Shown: positions 1-7,920 of the stretch, piece after piece
Numbering within the stretch: position 1 is the stretch's first letter
How the letters are laid out: each line of letters starts with the position of its first letter
The notes under the pieces: generated by a model
Told to the model about the DNA's origin: nothing
Database searches by the model: none
Seen by the model: only the letters and a program-made list of their open reading frames with translations
IMG/VR virus record: IMGVR_UViG_3300010885_029422
Coordinates: 1-22,731 of that record
From: a virus
Length of the DNA: 22,731 nucleotides
Strand: one strand, 5' to 3'
Translations under genes and position numbers: made by a program

Positions 1-265
1 CATATGATGCTGTTGTAGCATAAGATGAACTTACAGCCGAACTAGCTGTACCAAATATACTACCTGTTATTCCATTAGTAACAGTTAATGATCCTGAAAT
101 AGTTTGATTTCCTGCGAAAGTATTAGATCCACTTGTTTGGGCGCTACCACTTAAACGAGTCACTGTTTCCCATAAACGAGTGGTTTCATTATATACGGGT
201 ACATGATCCTGTTTAGGGGAATTTATATTAACTTCTACTGGTTTTCTACCATTTAATCTTGACAT
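1..265 (-). CDS. Tail fibre-like protein, N-terminal part (runs off the left edge)
   Basis: An open frame starts at an ATG at 263-265 (MSRLNGRKPVEVNI...) and stays open for 88 codons to the window edge, so the C-terminal part is missing. The visible part has a short polar head followed by low-complexity Ser/Thr/Gly/Ala sequence ending in GTASSAVSSSYATTASY. This stalk-like pattern is typical of trimeric phage fibre proteins and resembles the SASYALTASY stretch of the beta-helix gene two genes upstream. It is the last gene of the neck/fibre series, 8 nt after the stop of the preceding gene, and has no Shine-Dalgarno sequence. The structural-fibre role is inferred from composition and context; receptor binding cannot be judged without the missing C-terminus. 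Confidence 0.7.
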   Translation of the reverse strand, partial: MSRLNGRKPVEVNINSPKQDHVPVYNETTRLWETVTRLSGSAQTSGSNTFAGNQTISGSLTVTNGITGSIFGTASSAVSSSYATTASY

Positions 266-273
266 TTTCTATC

Positions 274-612
274 TTAGTTATTTGCGGTTTCAAGAACAGA
301 TAATATTACATCTAATGTACTAGTTTGACTTGTACTTACAATAAAGGCATCATTTCTTTCTAATACTACTTTACCACTTAATGGATTTAATGATTCATAA
401 GCAGGTATATATCCGGTGTTTAATAATGTTACGGTATCTAATGATCCGCTTTTTTGAAGCTGTACTGAAGTTGTTTTTGTAGATGCAGTTAAATTAGTAA
501 TTTGACACGATAATACGATCGTAGAAACATCTATATTTTCTTGATATATTATATTACTTCCGCTAACTAAGTGGGCGGTCATCAATCTAAATTTATTTAA
601 AGGTATTGCCAT
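274..612 (-). CDS. Small beta-rich virion protein of unknown function (112 aa)
   Basis: A complete 112-residue frame starting MAIPLNKFRL and ending in TANN. It has no cysteine, signal peptide or membrane segment. The sequence alternates hydrophobic and Ser/Thr residues (IVLSCQITNLT, VTLLNTGYIPAY), which suggests a small beta-sandwich. It sits 11 nt after the beta-helix protein and 8 nt before the fibre gene, so it is probably a virion component, perhaps a fibre adaptor or decoration protein. I do not recognise the family. Assignment to the particle rests on its neighbours alone. Confidence 0.6.
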   Translation of the reverse strand: MAIPLNKFRLMTAHLVSGSNIIYQENIDVSTIVLSCQITNLTASTKTTSVQLQKSGSLDTVTLLNTGYIPAYESLNPLSGKVVLERNDAFIVSTSQTSTLDVILSVLETANN

Positions 613-623
613 ATTCTATATTT

Positions 624-2393
624 TTAAAATGTTTCTAACGCTAAATTTAATGGTGTAACTTGCGCAGATACTGCTTTGTAAAATGTTCTACCTTCAATTG
701 TTCCAGTAGCTTGTCTAATAATAAAATCGTTACCTGCATAGAAGTCCCCTGTTTCATCTCCAGATGTATGATACACGCGTCCTCCTGTTTCTTCTACTAC
801 TCTTCTTGATACATTGGTTTCTCCTACTCCACCTTGGTTAATGGGTAGTGCTAAGAAGTTAACTCCAGCACCAGCGTATGAAAAGTCATGCGATGTTGAG
901 GTAATAAGCGAACCAAATTCTTGTAATAAATCGGCTCCTGCTACATTTACAACTACTCTTTGTATTGTGTCTATCACCACATCTAATAATTGTCCAACTT
1001 TGACTTTACCTTGCGCAGATACGCCAGTAAATTTATTATCGGGATCAACAATAATATACTCTTTAATATATTGATATGACTTAATAAAATCTCCTGCTAA
1101 TGAACCACTAGTATTTGATATTAATGGAAATATAGTTATAGCGCCTTCAGTAAATGTTGAGCCTGAAGCTATCGGTAGAGTATAGATACTACCTGTTGAT
1201 ACATCTTGTCCTTTAAATAATCCTGATCCAAATTGAGAAGTTCTAGCTGCTCCTGGGACCAATAGATCGTCGCAAATTGCATCTATTAGCAAGCCAGAAT
1301 CTGTTAATGTAGATTCATATCTTGAACCTGATGGTAAATATGAAGTGTTATAACTACCTGATATTTGTAACTTATCAATCATATAGTTTCTAATACTATT
1401 TTTTTGAGCTTTTATTATTAAAGAGCCATTTACATCTAAGGAAGCACTAACATTACTAATATTAGGTTTAACTAACATTCTTAGACCTTTCGATCTTAAA
1501 CCATAATCACCAAATGTAGTGTTTGAGTTTAGTAAAGACGCTTGACCTCCTTCAATACAATATGTTCCTACTCTACTAAAGTTGGTAAAGAATGAAACCA
1601 TCTGTGCGTAGCCTCTGCCTCTTACGCAAATACCAATTCCATTAAATGCTACCTGTGTATAAGCATCTACAATCATTGACTTAAGAGGAGAGTATCCATT
1701 TAATACCGAGTCATCTACTATCATTCCACCAGGACCATTACCGACTAAAGGATTTCCAGCTGCAAAATCTAATGGCGTATAAAATTTATCTGCCGGCGTA
1801 TTAATTGCTGAGCAGTTTTGTATGTATGGTGAAGTTACAATATAAGCATTTGGTGAAAATGCAAAAAAGAATCCATTTCTAGGATCTTCTAAACTATCTA
1901 ATACACATCCTTCTAATCTTAATCCCCAACAATAAGTACCATTATTCATTAAGAATAAATTAGAACCACTTGTTGCTGATGTTGGCCTAATTACTACGGT
2001 TCTTAGATCATCTCCCAATATCGATGTGTTTGATGGAAGAGTAACAGGAGCTTCCTCTATATAATATCCACTTTTTACTTGAATACTTTGTCTATAAACA
2101 GGAGTTACATTATTAGCCGCTAATGAAGCAGATGCTGCAATAGTAGCAGCCTTTATTGTTCTAAAAGGGAATGATAAAGATTTACCATCATTATTGTCGT
2201 TTCCCTGTTCTGATACATAAAATATTTTATTTACACTTCCAACAGTTCCTTGACCTTGCCAATAAGAAGCGGTTAATGCATAAGACGCAGATGCAGCCAC
2301 ACCATTAAATGATCCGCTAAATATTCCACCGAATGATCCAGTAAAAGAGCCAGATAATGGATAAAATAATTGTTTATTTTTTAACTGTGACAT
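624..2393 (-). CDS. Right-handed beta-helix tail fibre/spike protein
   Basis: A 589-residue protein. Residues 13-45 are a stalk of GSFxG units (GSFTGSFGGIFSGSFNG) followed by ASASYALTASY. Residues about 57-85 carry the entry signature of pectate-lyase-type helices (FYVSEQGNDNNDGKSLSFPF, then RTIKAA). After this come many short turns such as NTSILGD, GLRLEGCVL and YIQNCSAI, as expected of beta-helix rungs. The C-terminal 50 residues (GDFYAGNDFIIRQATGTIEG) resemble the GDFxxGDxFxxxQATG segment I recall from structural proteins of T4-like cyanophages. It starts 2 nt after the gp15-like stop. It is probably a fibre or baseplate spike; no polysaccharide-lyase catalytic residues can be assigned by eye. 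Confidence 0.72.
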   Translation of the reverse strand: MSQLKNKQLFYPLSGSFTGSFGGIFSGSFNGVAASASYALTASYWQGQGTVGSVNKIFYVSEQGNDNNDGKSLSFPFRTIKAATIAASASLAANNVTPVYRQSIQVKSGYYIEEAPVTLPSNTSILGDDLRTVVIRPTSATSGSNLFLMNNGTYCWGLRLEGCVLDSLEDPRNGFFFAFSPNAYIVTSPYIQNCSAINTPADKFYTPLDFAAGNPLVGNGPGGMIVDDSVLNGYSPLKSMIVDAYTQVAFNGIGICVRGRGYAQMVSFFTNFSRVGTYCIEGGQASLLNSNTTFGDYGLRSKGLRMLVKPNISNVSASLDVNGSLIIKAQKNSIRNYMIDKLQISGSYNTSYLPSGSRYESTLTDSGLLIDAICDDLLVPGAARTSQFGSGLFKGQDVSTGSIYTLPIASGSTFTEGAITIFPLISNTSGSLAGDFIKSYQYIKEYIIVDPDNKFTGVSAQGKVKVGQLLDVVIDTIQRVVVNVAGADLLQEFGSLITSTSHDFSYAGAGVNFLALPINQGGVGETNVSRRVVEETGGRVYHTSGDETGDFYAGNDFIIRQATGTIEGRTFYKAVSAQVTPLNLALETF

Positions 2394-2395
2394 AA

Positions 2396-3646
2396 TTAAG
2401 CGAATTTACCTATTGCGTATAATGTATCTGCTGAGTCGAGGACAAATCCAAGAGTTGTTGTATTAACAACTAAAGTGCTTGTATTATTGTTATTATCTAT
2501 AAAACTTACTATTGCATTTGGATCTACCAAAGTTGAATTTACAAAAAATGTAAAATTTCCAGCTGAATTTGCCGGGAATCCAGTTGGAGCTTGAGCCCAA
2601 CTTCTTGGGAATGTTACAGTAGTCGAAGACACATAAGATCCTTGTATCTGTTTATTATTTACTAAATAAGCTATTACCGAGGTATCAATTCCAGATTGTA
2701 CAATTACATTTATTGAATCATTTGCAGCTATTGATGCCAGTGTTCTAGCTTTAGGTTTATTCATATTTAAAATATTTTGATCTGGTGATATTGCGGTTTC
2801 TAATCCGAATACTAAATTGGCTACTCCAAAAGTTCTAGTGGCGTTAGCCATTTTTTTATTTATAGAATCTGGTATTAAATATCCATTTAATGTGATCTTA
2901 AATTCATTTCTTACCGCTCTGTCTGTTCCAGATAAATATTCTAAGTTCTCTTGAAAAGAGTCTATAGACACATAAAAGAGAAAGCGCTCCTTGTCTCCCC
3001 AGTAGCTCCTGGATGCGAAGTTTAATGACTCAATAAGTTTATCCATCTGCTCAACAAAGTACGTCCAAACTACGCAGGAGTACTCTACAGTGACATAATC
3101 AGGAGTAACTGATACTACATATTTTGTTTCAGGATTTCTACTATTTAATACATTAAAATTAGAATAAGAGTTTCTTTTATTATATTTAGTTTGAAAGTAT
3201 TGTAAATTATGTACTTGATTTCCGTCTAATTTAAACCCTAAATTGGTATTTTGAGTTAATCCTGTTCTTCTAAAAAATAGCATAGGAGCCATCATTTTAC
3301 CATTTCTATCTCTTAAATAACCCTCTAATTGAATGTCCTTCCAATTTTCTTGGTTGCCGTAAAGTACAGGCACTTGCACGTCTGTATTGTTTTGTAATAC
3401 AGATAATTTTAGAACGTTATCAAAATAATATTTAACAGCTTCATCAAAATCTTTAATACCTATTGCAAAATCTTTATCGGTATCACCACGAAGTGTAGTT
3501 TCCAATGCGCGATTGTGTTCTGGTTGACCAAGTTTTTGAGGCAGTGAAAATACTTCGTTATTATCGCTTGAGGCTTTTATATATGGATCCTCAAGCTTAC
3601 TCATAAACTCTTTTCTATTAAGCGGTCTAGTTATTTGATTCGCCAT
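2396..3646 (-). CDS. g15: gp15-like tail completion / sheath terminator protein with C-terminal extension
   Basis: A 416-residue protein. Residues about 55-262 match the architecture of T4 gp15, which caps the tail tube and sheath and joins tail to neck. VPVLYG (92-97) matches the VPITYA box. VTVEYSCVVWTYFVEQMDKL (185-204) matches the helix-strand segment with the YEDDM-type motif. FKITLNGYLIP (249-259) matches the final FEVNGWMYP strand. T4 gp15 is about 272 aa; this one carries an extra N-terminus and about 150 extra C-terminal residues rich in Ser/Thr/Asn and short beta strands. It follows gp13 and gp14, as 15 follows 14 in T4. The call rests on motif memory and synteny, not on a search. 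Confidence 0.62.
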   Translation of the reverse strand: MANQITRPLNRKEFMSKLEDPYIKASSDNNEVFSLPQKLGQPEHNRALETTLRGDTDKDFAIGIKDFDEAVKYYFDNVLKLSVLQNNTDVQVPVLYGNQENWKDIQLEGYLRDRNGKMMAPMLFFRRTGLTQNTNLGFKLDGNQVHNLQYFQTKYNKRNSYSNFNVLNSRNPETKYVVSVTPDYVTVEYSCVVWTYFVEQMDKLIESLNFASRSYWGDKERFLFYVSIDSFQENLEYLSGTDRAVRNEFKITLNGYLIPDSINKKMANATRTFGVANLVFGLETAISPDQNILNMNKPKARTLASIAANDSINVIVQSGIDTSVIAYLVNNKQIQGSYVSSTTVTFPRSWAQAPTGFPANSAGNFTFFVNSTLVDPNAIVSFIDNNNNTSTLVVNTTTLGFVLDSADTLYAIGKFA

Positions 3647-3649
3647 TTA

Positions 3650-4144
3650 TTATATCTTCTGTTGCGTAATACCGAGCCTATCTGGACTGGTATAATGCGT
3701 TTTTAATATGATTGAATAAGAAGATCCAAATTTATCTAATCCAGTTGAATAAGCGTACTGATTATCTTTTCCTAAAATTAATTGATTTTCATTGACATTA
3801 TTTACTTCAAAATATAGTTCATTATACATGATAATATCACCTAATTCAGGAACTATATTTGCGTCAATTAAATGATCTTTAAAAAATCTAAAGGTCACTT
3901 CTCTTGTTAAATCAGTAGACGAATTTTGCCAATCTTGAAAAGTAAAATCACCCCTTTCTATTAAGCTAAAAATTAAAACTGGTCCTATGTATCTTTTCTC
4001 TGCAGATTCACCGTACACATTTGGAACAGTATCTGATAACATGACTTTATAATATCCAATTTGTTGACTAACTACATTCTCTACGAATTCCTTAGTCACT
4101 CCTTTAAACATATTTATATCTCTTAAAGAACCAAAAATTGCCAT
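3650..4144 (-). CDS. g14: gp14-like neck (head completion) protein
   Basis: A 164-residue protein. VPNVYGES (40-47) and a later PELGDIIMYNELYFEVNNV (99-117) followed by ENQLILGKDNQ (119-129) are the marks of T4-like gp14, which with gp13 forms the neck after DNA packaging and binds the finished tail. It is shorter than T4 gp14 (256 aa) and appears to keep only the core. Gene order 13-14-15 is preserved here. The start is the first ATG, 21 nt after the gp13 stop, with no Shine-Dalgarno sequence. The C-terminal strand-loop region (SIILKTHYTSPDRL) is also typical of the family. Confidence 0.65.
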   Translation of the reverse strand: MAIFGSLRDINMFKGVTKEFVENVVSQQIGYYKVMLSDTVPNVYGESAEKRYIGPVLIFSLIERGDFTFQDWQNSSTDLTREVTFRFFKDHLIDANIVPELGDIIMYNELYFEVNNVNENQLILGKDNQYAYSTGLDKFGSSYSIILKTHYTSPDRLGITQQKI

Positions 4145-4165
4145 ATTATCGAATTTTACATTCTA

Positions 4166-5362
4166 TCATAGGAATCCACTTAATATAAGTACTAAGTAAC
4201 TTCCTATATAAATAAATAACGGTACTTGATTTAAAGTGTTTGATATAGAATCATTTTCAGATTGTTTTCTTTCTAATTGTGATCTTCTACTCATATCTTC
4301 TAAATCCTGTCTTAATTTGTCTCTTAGTGATGATTGAGTGTCTTTTCCTTTTGCTATTAAATCTGCTCCATTTAAAGTTACTTCCGATCCTGGAATCGCT
4401 ACTGTTGTATACTTTCCTCTAATTAATCCAAGTAATTCTGATGCTAATGCTAGTGTGTACTCATAAACCCACTGTTTACCAGGTTGATTAATTTGAGCAT
4501 ATGTCATTGATGCATAAGGAACATTAGAAGGATTAGTTATTAATCCTTGATTATTTCCGTATGGGCTATTTCCTGAAATGCTTGAATAATCACTCTTTTT
4601 AGAATATTGAATTTGAAGAGTCATTGCAACCTCTGGTATGGGAAATATTCTTAATTTATTATTGGTTAATTCGAAAGAAAACGCTGATCGTCTAACTTGA
4701 TTTGACATCTCAATTTCTTGTATTCTTTGAATATCCCAAAATACTGGAAATAGCTGAAAGTTCAATCCAGGAGAATAACTAGCCCAACCAAAATTTTCAG
4801 TTGCGCCTTGATAGTTAATTGATCCTCCTAAATATGGATCATAATATTGATTAACTGCAGGAGTTGATTCATAGAATAGTCTTTGTATAATCATTCTATC
4901 TCCTTGTGATATAAATCCATTATTTAATCCCCATTGTTGTAAATCGTATACTTGTACACTAGCAGAAAGCGCTAATGAACCAGTACGCCATTCATTTAAA
5001 CCTCCAACTCCTATATAAGAACCGTAGTTATCTCCAATATTTACAATCGAATTAATGGTTGGAACTATTAATTGATTATTAAGATTAGAAGACGTAGATG
5101 CACCTTCTAAAGAAAGATAGTTATCTTTAATCTTAGAGTGGTATACCTCTTCAGCATACACAGAAACTGCTTCTTCAAAACATGCATAAATTTGTATGTC
5201 TTGTAATTCTACTTCCATTACTGGATATCCAAGCTTTGTAGCAACATAATTAGCTACTTTTGGTCCATCTGTTTTATAACTTATATCAGTATCATAAAAC
5301 CCAAATGGGGTACTTCCTGATATTGGTGATGGACTTCCTGTATATATAATTGGGTTAGACAT
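4166..5362 (-). CDS. g13: gp13-like neck (head completion) protein with hydrophobic C-terminus
   Basis: A 398-residue protein. Residues 317-378 read KYTTVAIPGSEVTLNGADLI and then a charged helical stretch with RDKLRQDLEDM. This is the pattern I know from T4-like gp13: a helix, the IPGxxxxLNG loop, and a long helix. The N-terminal half holds a helical region (VANYVATKLGYPVMEVELQD) and a middle beta region with many aromatics. Together with gp14 it would form the neck ring under the portal. T4 gp13 is about 309 aa. Oddly, it ends VPLFIYIGSYLVLILSGFL (380-398), a strongly hydrophobic tail. It starts 9 nt after the PhoH stop and is followed by gp14-like and gp15-like genes. Confidence 0.66.
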   Translation of the reverse strand: MSNPIIYTGSPSPISGSTPFGFYDTDISYKTDGPKVANYVATKLGYPVMEVELQDIQIYACFEEAVSVYAEEVYHSKIKDNYLSLEGASTSSNLNNQLIVPTINSIVNIGDNYGSYIGVGGLNEWRTGSLALSASVQVYDLQQWGLNNGFISQGDRMIIQRLFYESTPAVNQYYDPYLGGSINYQGATENFGWASYSPGLNFQLFPVFWDIQRIQEIEMSNQVRRSAFSFELTNNKLRIFPIPEVAMTLQIQYSKKSDYSSISGNSPYGNNQGLITNPSNVPYASMTYAQINQPGKQWVYEYTLALASELLGLIRGKYTTVAIPGSEVTLNGADLIAKGKDTQSSLRDKLRQDLEDMSRRSQLERKQSENDSISNTLNQVPLFIYIGSYLVLILSGFL

Positions 5363-5371
5363 TTATTTTAT

Positions 5372-6076
5372 TTATTTACCGTATTCAACTTCTAATATTT
5401 TTCCAACTAAGTCTGATCTATGATTCTCCTTTAGTTTTATATATTTAATTTCATCTATTCTGTTAGATAATTCAATGGCGTAAGTTAAACCATTCATTTC
5501 CCCAGTCATGGTTTTAATGTCGGTTTGTTCATTATCACCATTTATTACTATTTTACCATTTTTACCCAAACGAGTAAGAATGGCTAACATTTCTCCTTTA
5601 GTTAGGTTTTGAGCCTCTTCAACAATTAAAATATCATCAATAGTTTTACCTCGAATAAATTGAACTGGTAAAGCTTTAATCTTTTCATCTTGTACTAACT
5701 TAGCCACTTCATTTTTATCAGAGCAACACTTTGATATATTTTCAAGTAAAGCTTCCATATAAGGATCGAACTTCTCACTCAAAGCTCCAGGTAAAAATCC
5801 TAAACTTTTGCCAACTTCAATTGCAGCTCTTGTATTATAAATACATGCAATCTGCTTCTTTTTTAAAAAATCTAAGGCCGCTTGAGCGCATACTAATGAT
5901 TTACCGCTTCCTGCTCTACCTGTTACTATAACAATTTGATTTTCAACTATTAATCTTTTTGCTTCTTTTTGTTCTTCATTTAATTGTAAAGCGTTTATAG
6001 ACTTAATTTCACTTTTTCTTTCGCGATTAGGTTCTTTCATAGATTGATTGAGCGTGATTAATAATAGCGAAGCCAT
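5372..6076 (-). CDS. phoH: PhoH-like P-loop ATPase
   Basis: A PhoH-family ATPase. Numbered from the chosen start, Walker A is GRAGSGKS (53-60), Walker B is DDILIVEEAQN (147-157), GDNEQTD (180-186) is the following sensor-type motif, and ENHRSD (217-222) is the conserved arginine motif. Host PhoH is a phosphate-starvation protein with suspected RNA-related activity; phage copies are common but their role is unsettled. The frame is open to an ATG at 6124, but that start lies inside the terminator hairpin at 6118-6137. The ATG at 6074-6076 (MASLLLITL), 11 nt after an ATATTTATA motif, is preferred and gives 234 aa; ATG at codon 14 of this version (MKEPNRERKS) is another option. It sits between gp23 and the neck genes. 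Confidence 0.86.
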   Translation of the reverse strand: MASLLLITLNQSMKEPNRERKSEIKSINALQLNEEQKEAKRLIVENQIVIVTGRAGSGKSLVCAQAALDFLKKKQIACIYNTRAAIEVGKSLGFLPGALSEKFDPYMEALLENISKCCSDKNEVAKLVQDEKIKALPVQFIRGKTIDDILIVEEAQNLTKGEMLAILTRLGKNGKIVINGDNEQTDIKTMTGEMNGLTYAIELSNRIDEIKYIKLKENHRSDLVGKILEVEYGK

Positions 6077-6087
6077 TCCACTACATG

Positions 6088-6096
6088 TATAAATAT
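6088..6096 (-). promoter_or_regulatory. ATATTTATA motif before phoH
   Basis: On the minus strand this reads ATATTTATA, 11 nt before the preferred phoH start and just after the gp23 terminator. A new transcript would be needed here because the terminator ends the upstream one. It belongs to a set of similar sites in this window. The promoter role is inferred. Confidence 0.42.
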
Positions 6097-6111
6097 GAGA
6101 GGTTTGAATAT

Positions 6112-6137
6112 AAAAAAAGCCCAACCGAAGTTGGGCT
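6112..6137 (-). terminator. Rho-independent terminator after the major capsid gene
   Basis: On the minus strand an 8-bp perfect stem AGCCCAAC / GTTGGGCT encloses a TTCG tetraloop and runs straight into a T tract (seven T in a row counting the last stem base). UUCG loops closing a GC-rich stem are unusually stable. It lies about 30 nt after the gp23 stop. The opposite face also has a T-rich flank, so it could act both ways, but no convergent gene is present. It would end the highly expressed scaffold-capsid transcript. Confidence 0.88.
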
Positions 6138-6166
6138 CTCTTTTTATGTATTCTTATTTAAGTAGA

Positions 6167-7885
6167 CTATACTACGTTCAAATCAGATACTACAACACCT
6201 CCATAAAACTCGGGTCTGATCATCGTCATTGCGTAACGAGTCATAATTCCCTTACGAGGTGTAAAAGTGGTAGGATCGTAGATCAATGGAGTCATGATCA
6301 ATGGAACATATGGAGAATATACAGCGCCACACTCCAAGAATTGATTACCTCTAAATCCTAATAGGATGAAGTTTTCAAGCATGTAAGGGTTTTTGTATAC
6401 TTTGTAACGGCTGTTTAAAGAACCGATCTTCTGAACACCGAATGCATATTTCATTGTATCTGCTGCGCCATCAGTATCAGCTGCGAATCCAGGAATTGAT
6501 TCCAAGATTGTTGCTACTGCTGGAGAAACTACCATGAAGTTAGCACCGCCACGTAAAGTACGTTGGTGGATGATGTTAGAAATTTTCTGCAATTTGATAC
6601 CAATAGTTTGGAACCAAGTCATTTGATTGTAGTAAACACCAGCGGTATTACTATCAAATCCAGTCTTAGCTGTATTGATTTGGTTACCAACTTTAGCAGA
6701 CCAATACTCAACTACTGGAGCATTTTGGATTAACATGTCTAAGATTTCCAAATCAATCTCCAAAGAGATGTATTCAGACAATAGACCAGTCAATTCAGCT
6801 TCAGCATCTAAGCTATGGTAAGCGTTTAAGTCTTGCGCAAATTCTGGAGTCCATTGTGCTTTCAACTTACGAGTTTTAGCAGAGATGGTTTGACTCTTCA
6901 TTTGTACGTTAACTTCTGGGATAGCGATCTGTGTAGGGCTATATGCGTTTGGTACAGACATACCTTGAGCAGCAGTTCTATCTTCGAAATCACCTCTAGC
7001 GTTAAAATCAGTTTGCTTGTTGTAGAAAACTGTCAATACGTTAGAACCAGTGATTTGATTAAAAGAAGCAGCAACTAAAGAACCAGAATATACGAAAGTA
7101 ACTGTGTTAGCAGTTGAATCGTATTTGGTAAATTGGTTCAAAGTAGTAGCTGGACTAATTAAAGATCCAGAATTTAATTCAAAAGCTCTAACACCAAGAG
7201 TATTAAAGTTAACTAATGAAGTTCCAGGAACCGTTAATTTAAATAAAGAAGTAGCAGCTAAAGTGTTGGTTCCACCTTGAGCAGCGATAGATGCGCTATA
7301 TGTACTATCAAAGTTTACATCAGCGAAAGTTACAGCAGAACCAGTAGCTACAGAAGCAGATACAGAAGCTGAGAATACGTTCAATGAATAAGCGAAAGTA
7401 CCAGCACCATATAAAGCACCAGCTGCAGCGTTACCGAAGTTAGCAGTAGCAGTACCATATACTGAACCAGTTTGACCCAATGGAGATGCAACACCGTTAG
7501 CACCACCGTATTGGAAATCTAGATAAAATACTAAACCTGCAGGCAAGTTCATTGGTTGTACGCTAACGAATTCTTTCGCTGCGATTTGACCAAAGATTTT
7601 TCTTACCAAAGGTAGAGCAACTCCAGCCCACTGTTCGCCAGTACCAGGAGTAAAAGTAGCACCGCTCGCTTGAGCAACGTTTCCGTTTGTGCCAGAAGCT
7701 TCAACAATAAGTTGTTTAGCTTGATTTTCAAGGATCATCGCCATGTTAGCGCGATCGTAGTCGTGCAAGCCTTCTAAAAGACCTGATTTACCCCATTTTT
7801 TTGCAAGACGCTGAGCAACAGTAAAAGTTGCAGCTTGTGCATTTTGGGCCGACTCGTTTAGTAATGATTGTACTAAGTTTGCCAT
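6167..7885 (-). CDS. g23: Major capsid protein gp23
   Basis: A 572-residue homologue of T4 gp23, the HK97-fold shell protein. The N-terminus SGLLEGLHDYDRANMAMILEN (34-54) and C-terminal segments YKVYKNPYMLENFILLGFRG, YSPYVPLIMTPL and RKGIMTRYAM match family landmarks. A likely gp21 cleavage site is LIVE/AS after Glu62, fitting the T4 (I/L)xE rule and close to the T4 site at Glu65. It is longer than T4 gp23 (521 aa); the extra length lies in a Ser/Thr/Ala/Gly-rich region of about residues 110-300, probably a surface insertion domain. It follows the scaffold by 35 nt and is followed by a strong terminator. Confidence 0.95.
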   Translation of the reverse strand: MANLVQSLLNESAQNAQAATFTVAQRLAKKWGKSGLLEGLHDYDRANMAMILENQAKQLIVEASGTNGNVAQASGATFTPGTGEQWAGVALPLVRKIFGQIAAKEFVSVQPMNLPAGLVFYLDFQYGGANGVASPLGQTGSVYGTATANFGNAAAGALYGAGTFAYSLNVFSASVSASVATGSAVTFADVNFDSTYSASIAAQGGTNTLAATSLFKLTVPGTSLVNFNTLGVRAFELNSGSLISPATTLNQFTKYDSTANTVTFVYSGSLVAASFNQITGSNVLTVFYNKQTDFNARGDFEDRTAAQGMSVPNAYSPTQIAIPEVNVQMKSQTISAKTRKLKAQWTPEFAQDLNAYHSLDAEAELTGLLSEYISLEIDLEILDMLIQNAPVVEYWSAKVGNQINTAKTGFDSNTAGVYYNQMTWFQTIGIKLQKISNIIHQRTLRGGANFMVVSPAVATILESIPGFAADTDGAADTMKYAFGVQKIGSLNSRYKVYKNPYMLENFILLGFRGNQFLECGAVYSPYVPLIMTPLIYDPTTFTPRKGIMTRYAMTMIRPEFYGGVVVSDLNVV

Positions 7886-7920
7886 GTTTGTTATTAGTTT
7901 AGTTTGTTTTTTGTTTTTGT
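7886..7920 (-). promoter_or_regulatory. G-free A-rich leader of the major capsid gene
   Basis: All 35 nt between the scaffold stop and the gp23 ATG lack G on the sense strand and are mostly A with some C and T, containing repeated ACAAA units. There is no Shine-Dalgarno sequence. Unstructured A-rich leaders are known to favour translation in Bacteroidota, so this probably acts as the strong initiation region for the most abundant virion protein. The role is inferred. Confidence 0.5.

Noticed and set aside
6077-6124. Upstream start for phoH at 6124
   Set aside because: The extra 16 residues would be translated from the terminator hairpin and T tract; the internal ATG at 6076 follows a promoter-like motif and precedes the conserved part.
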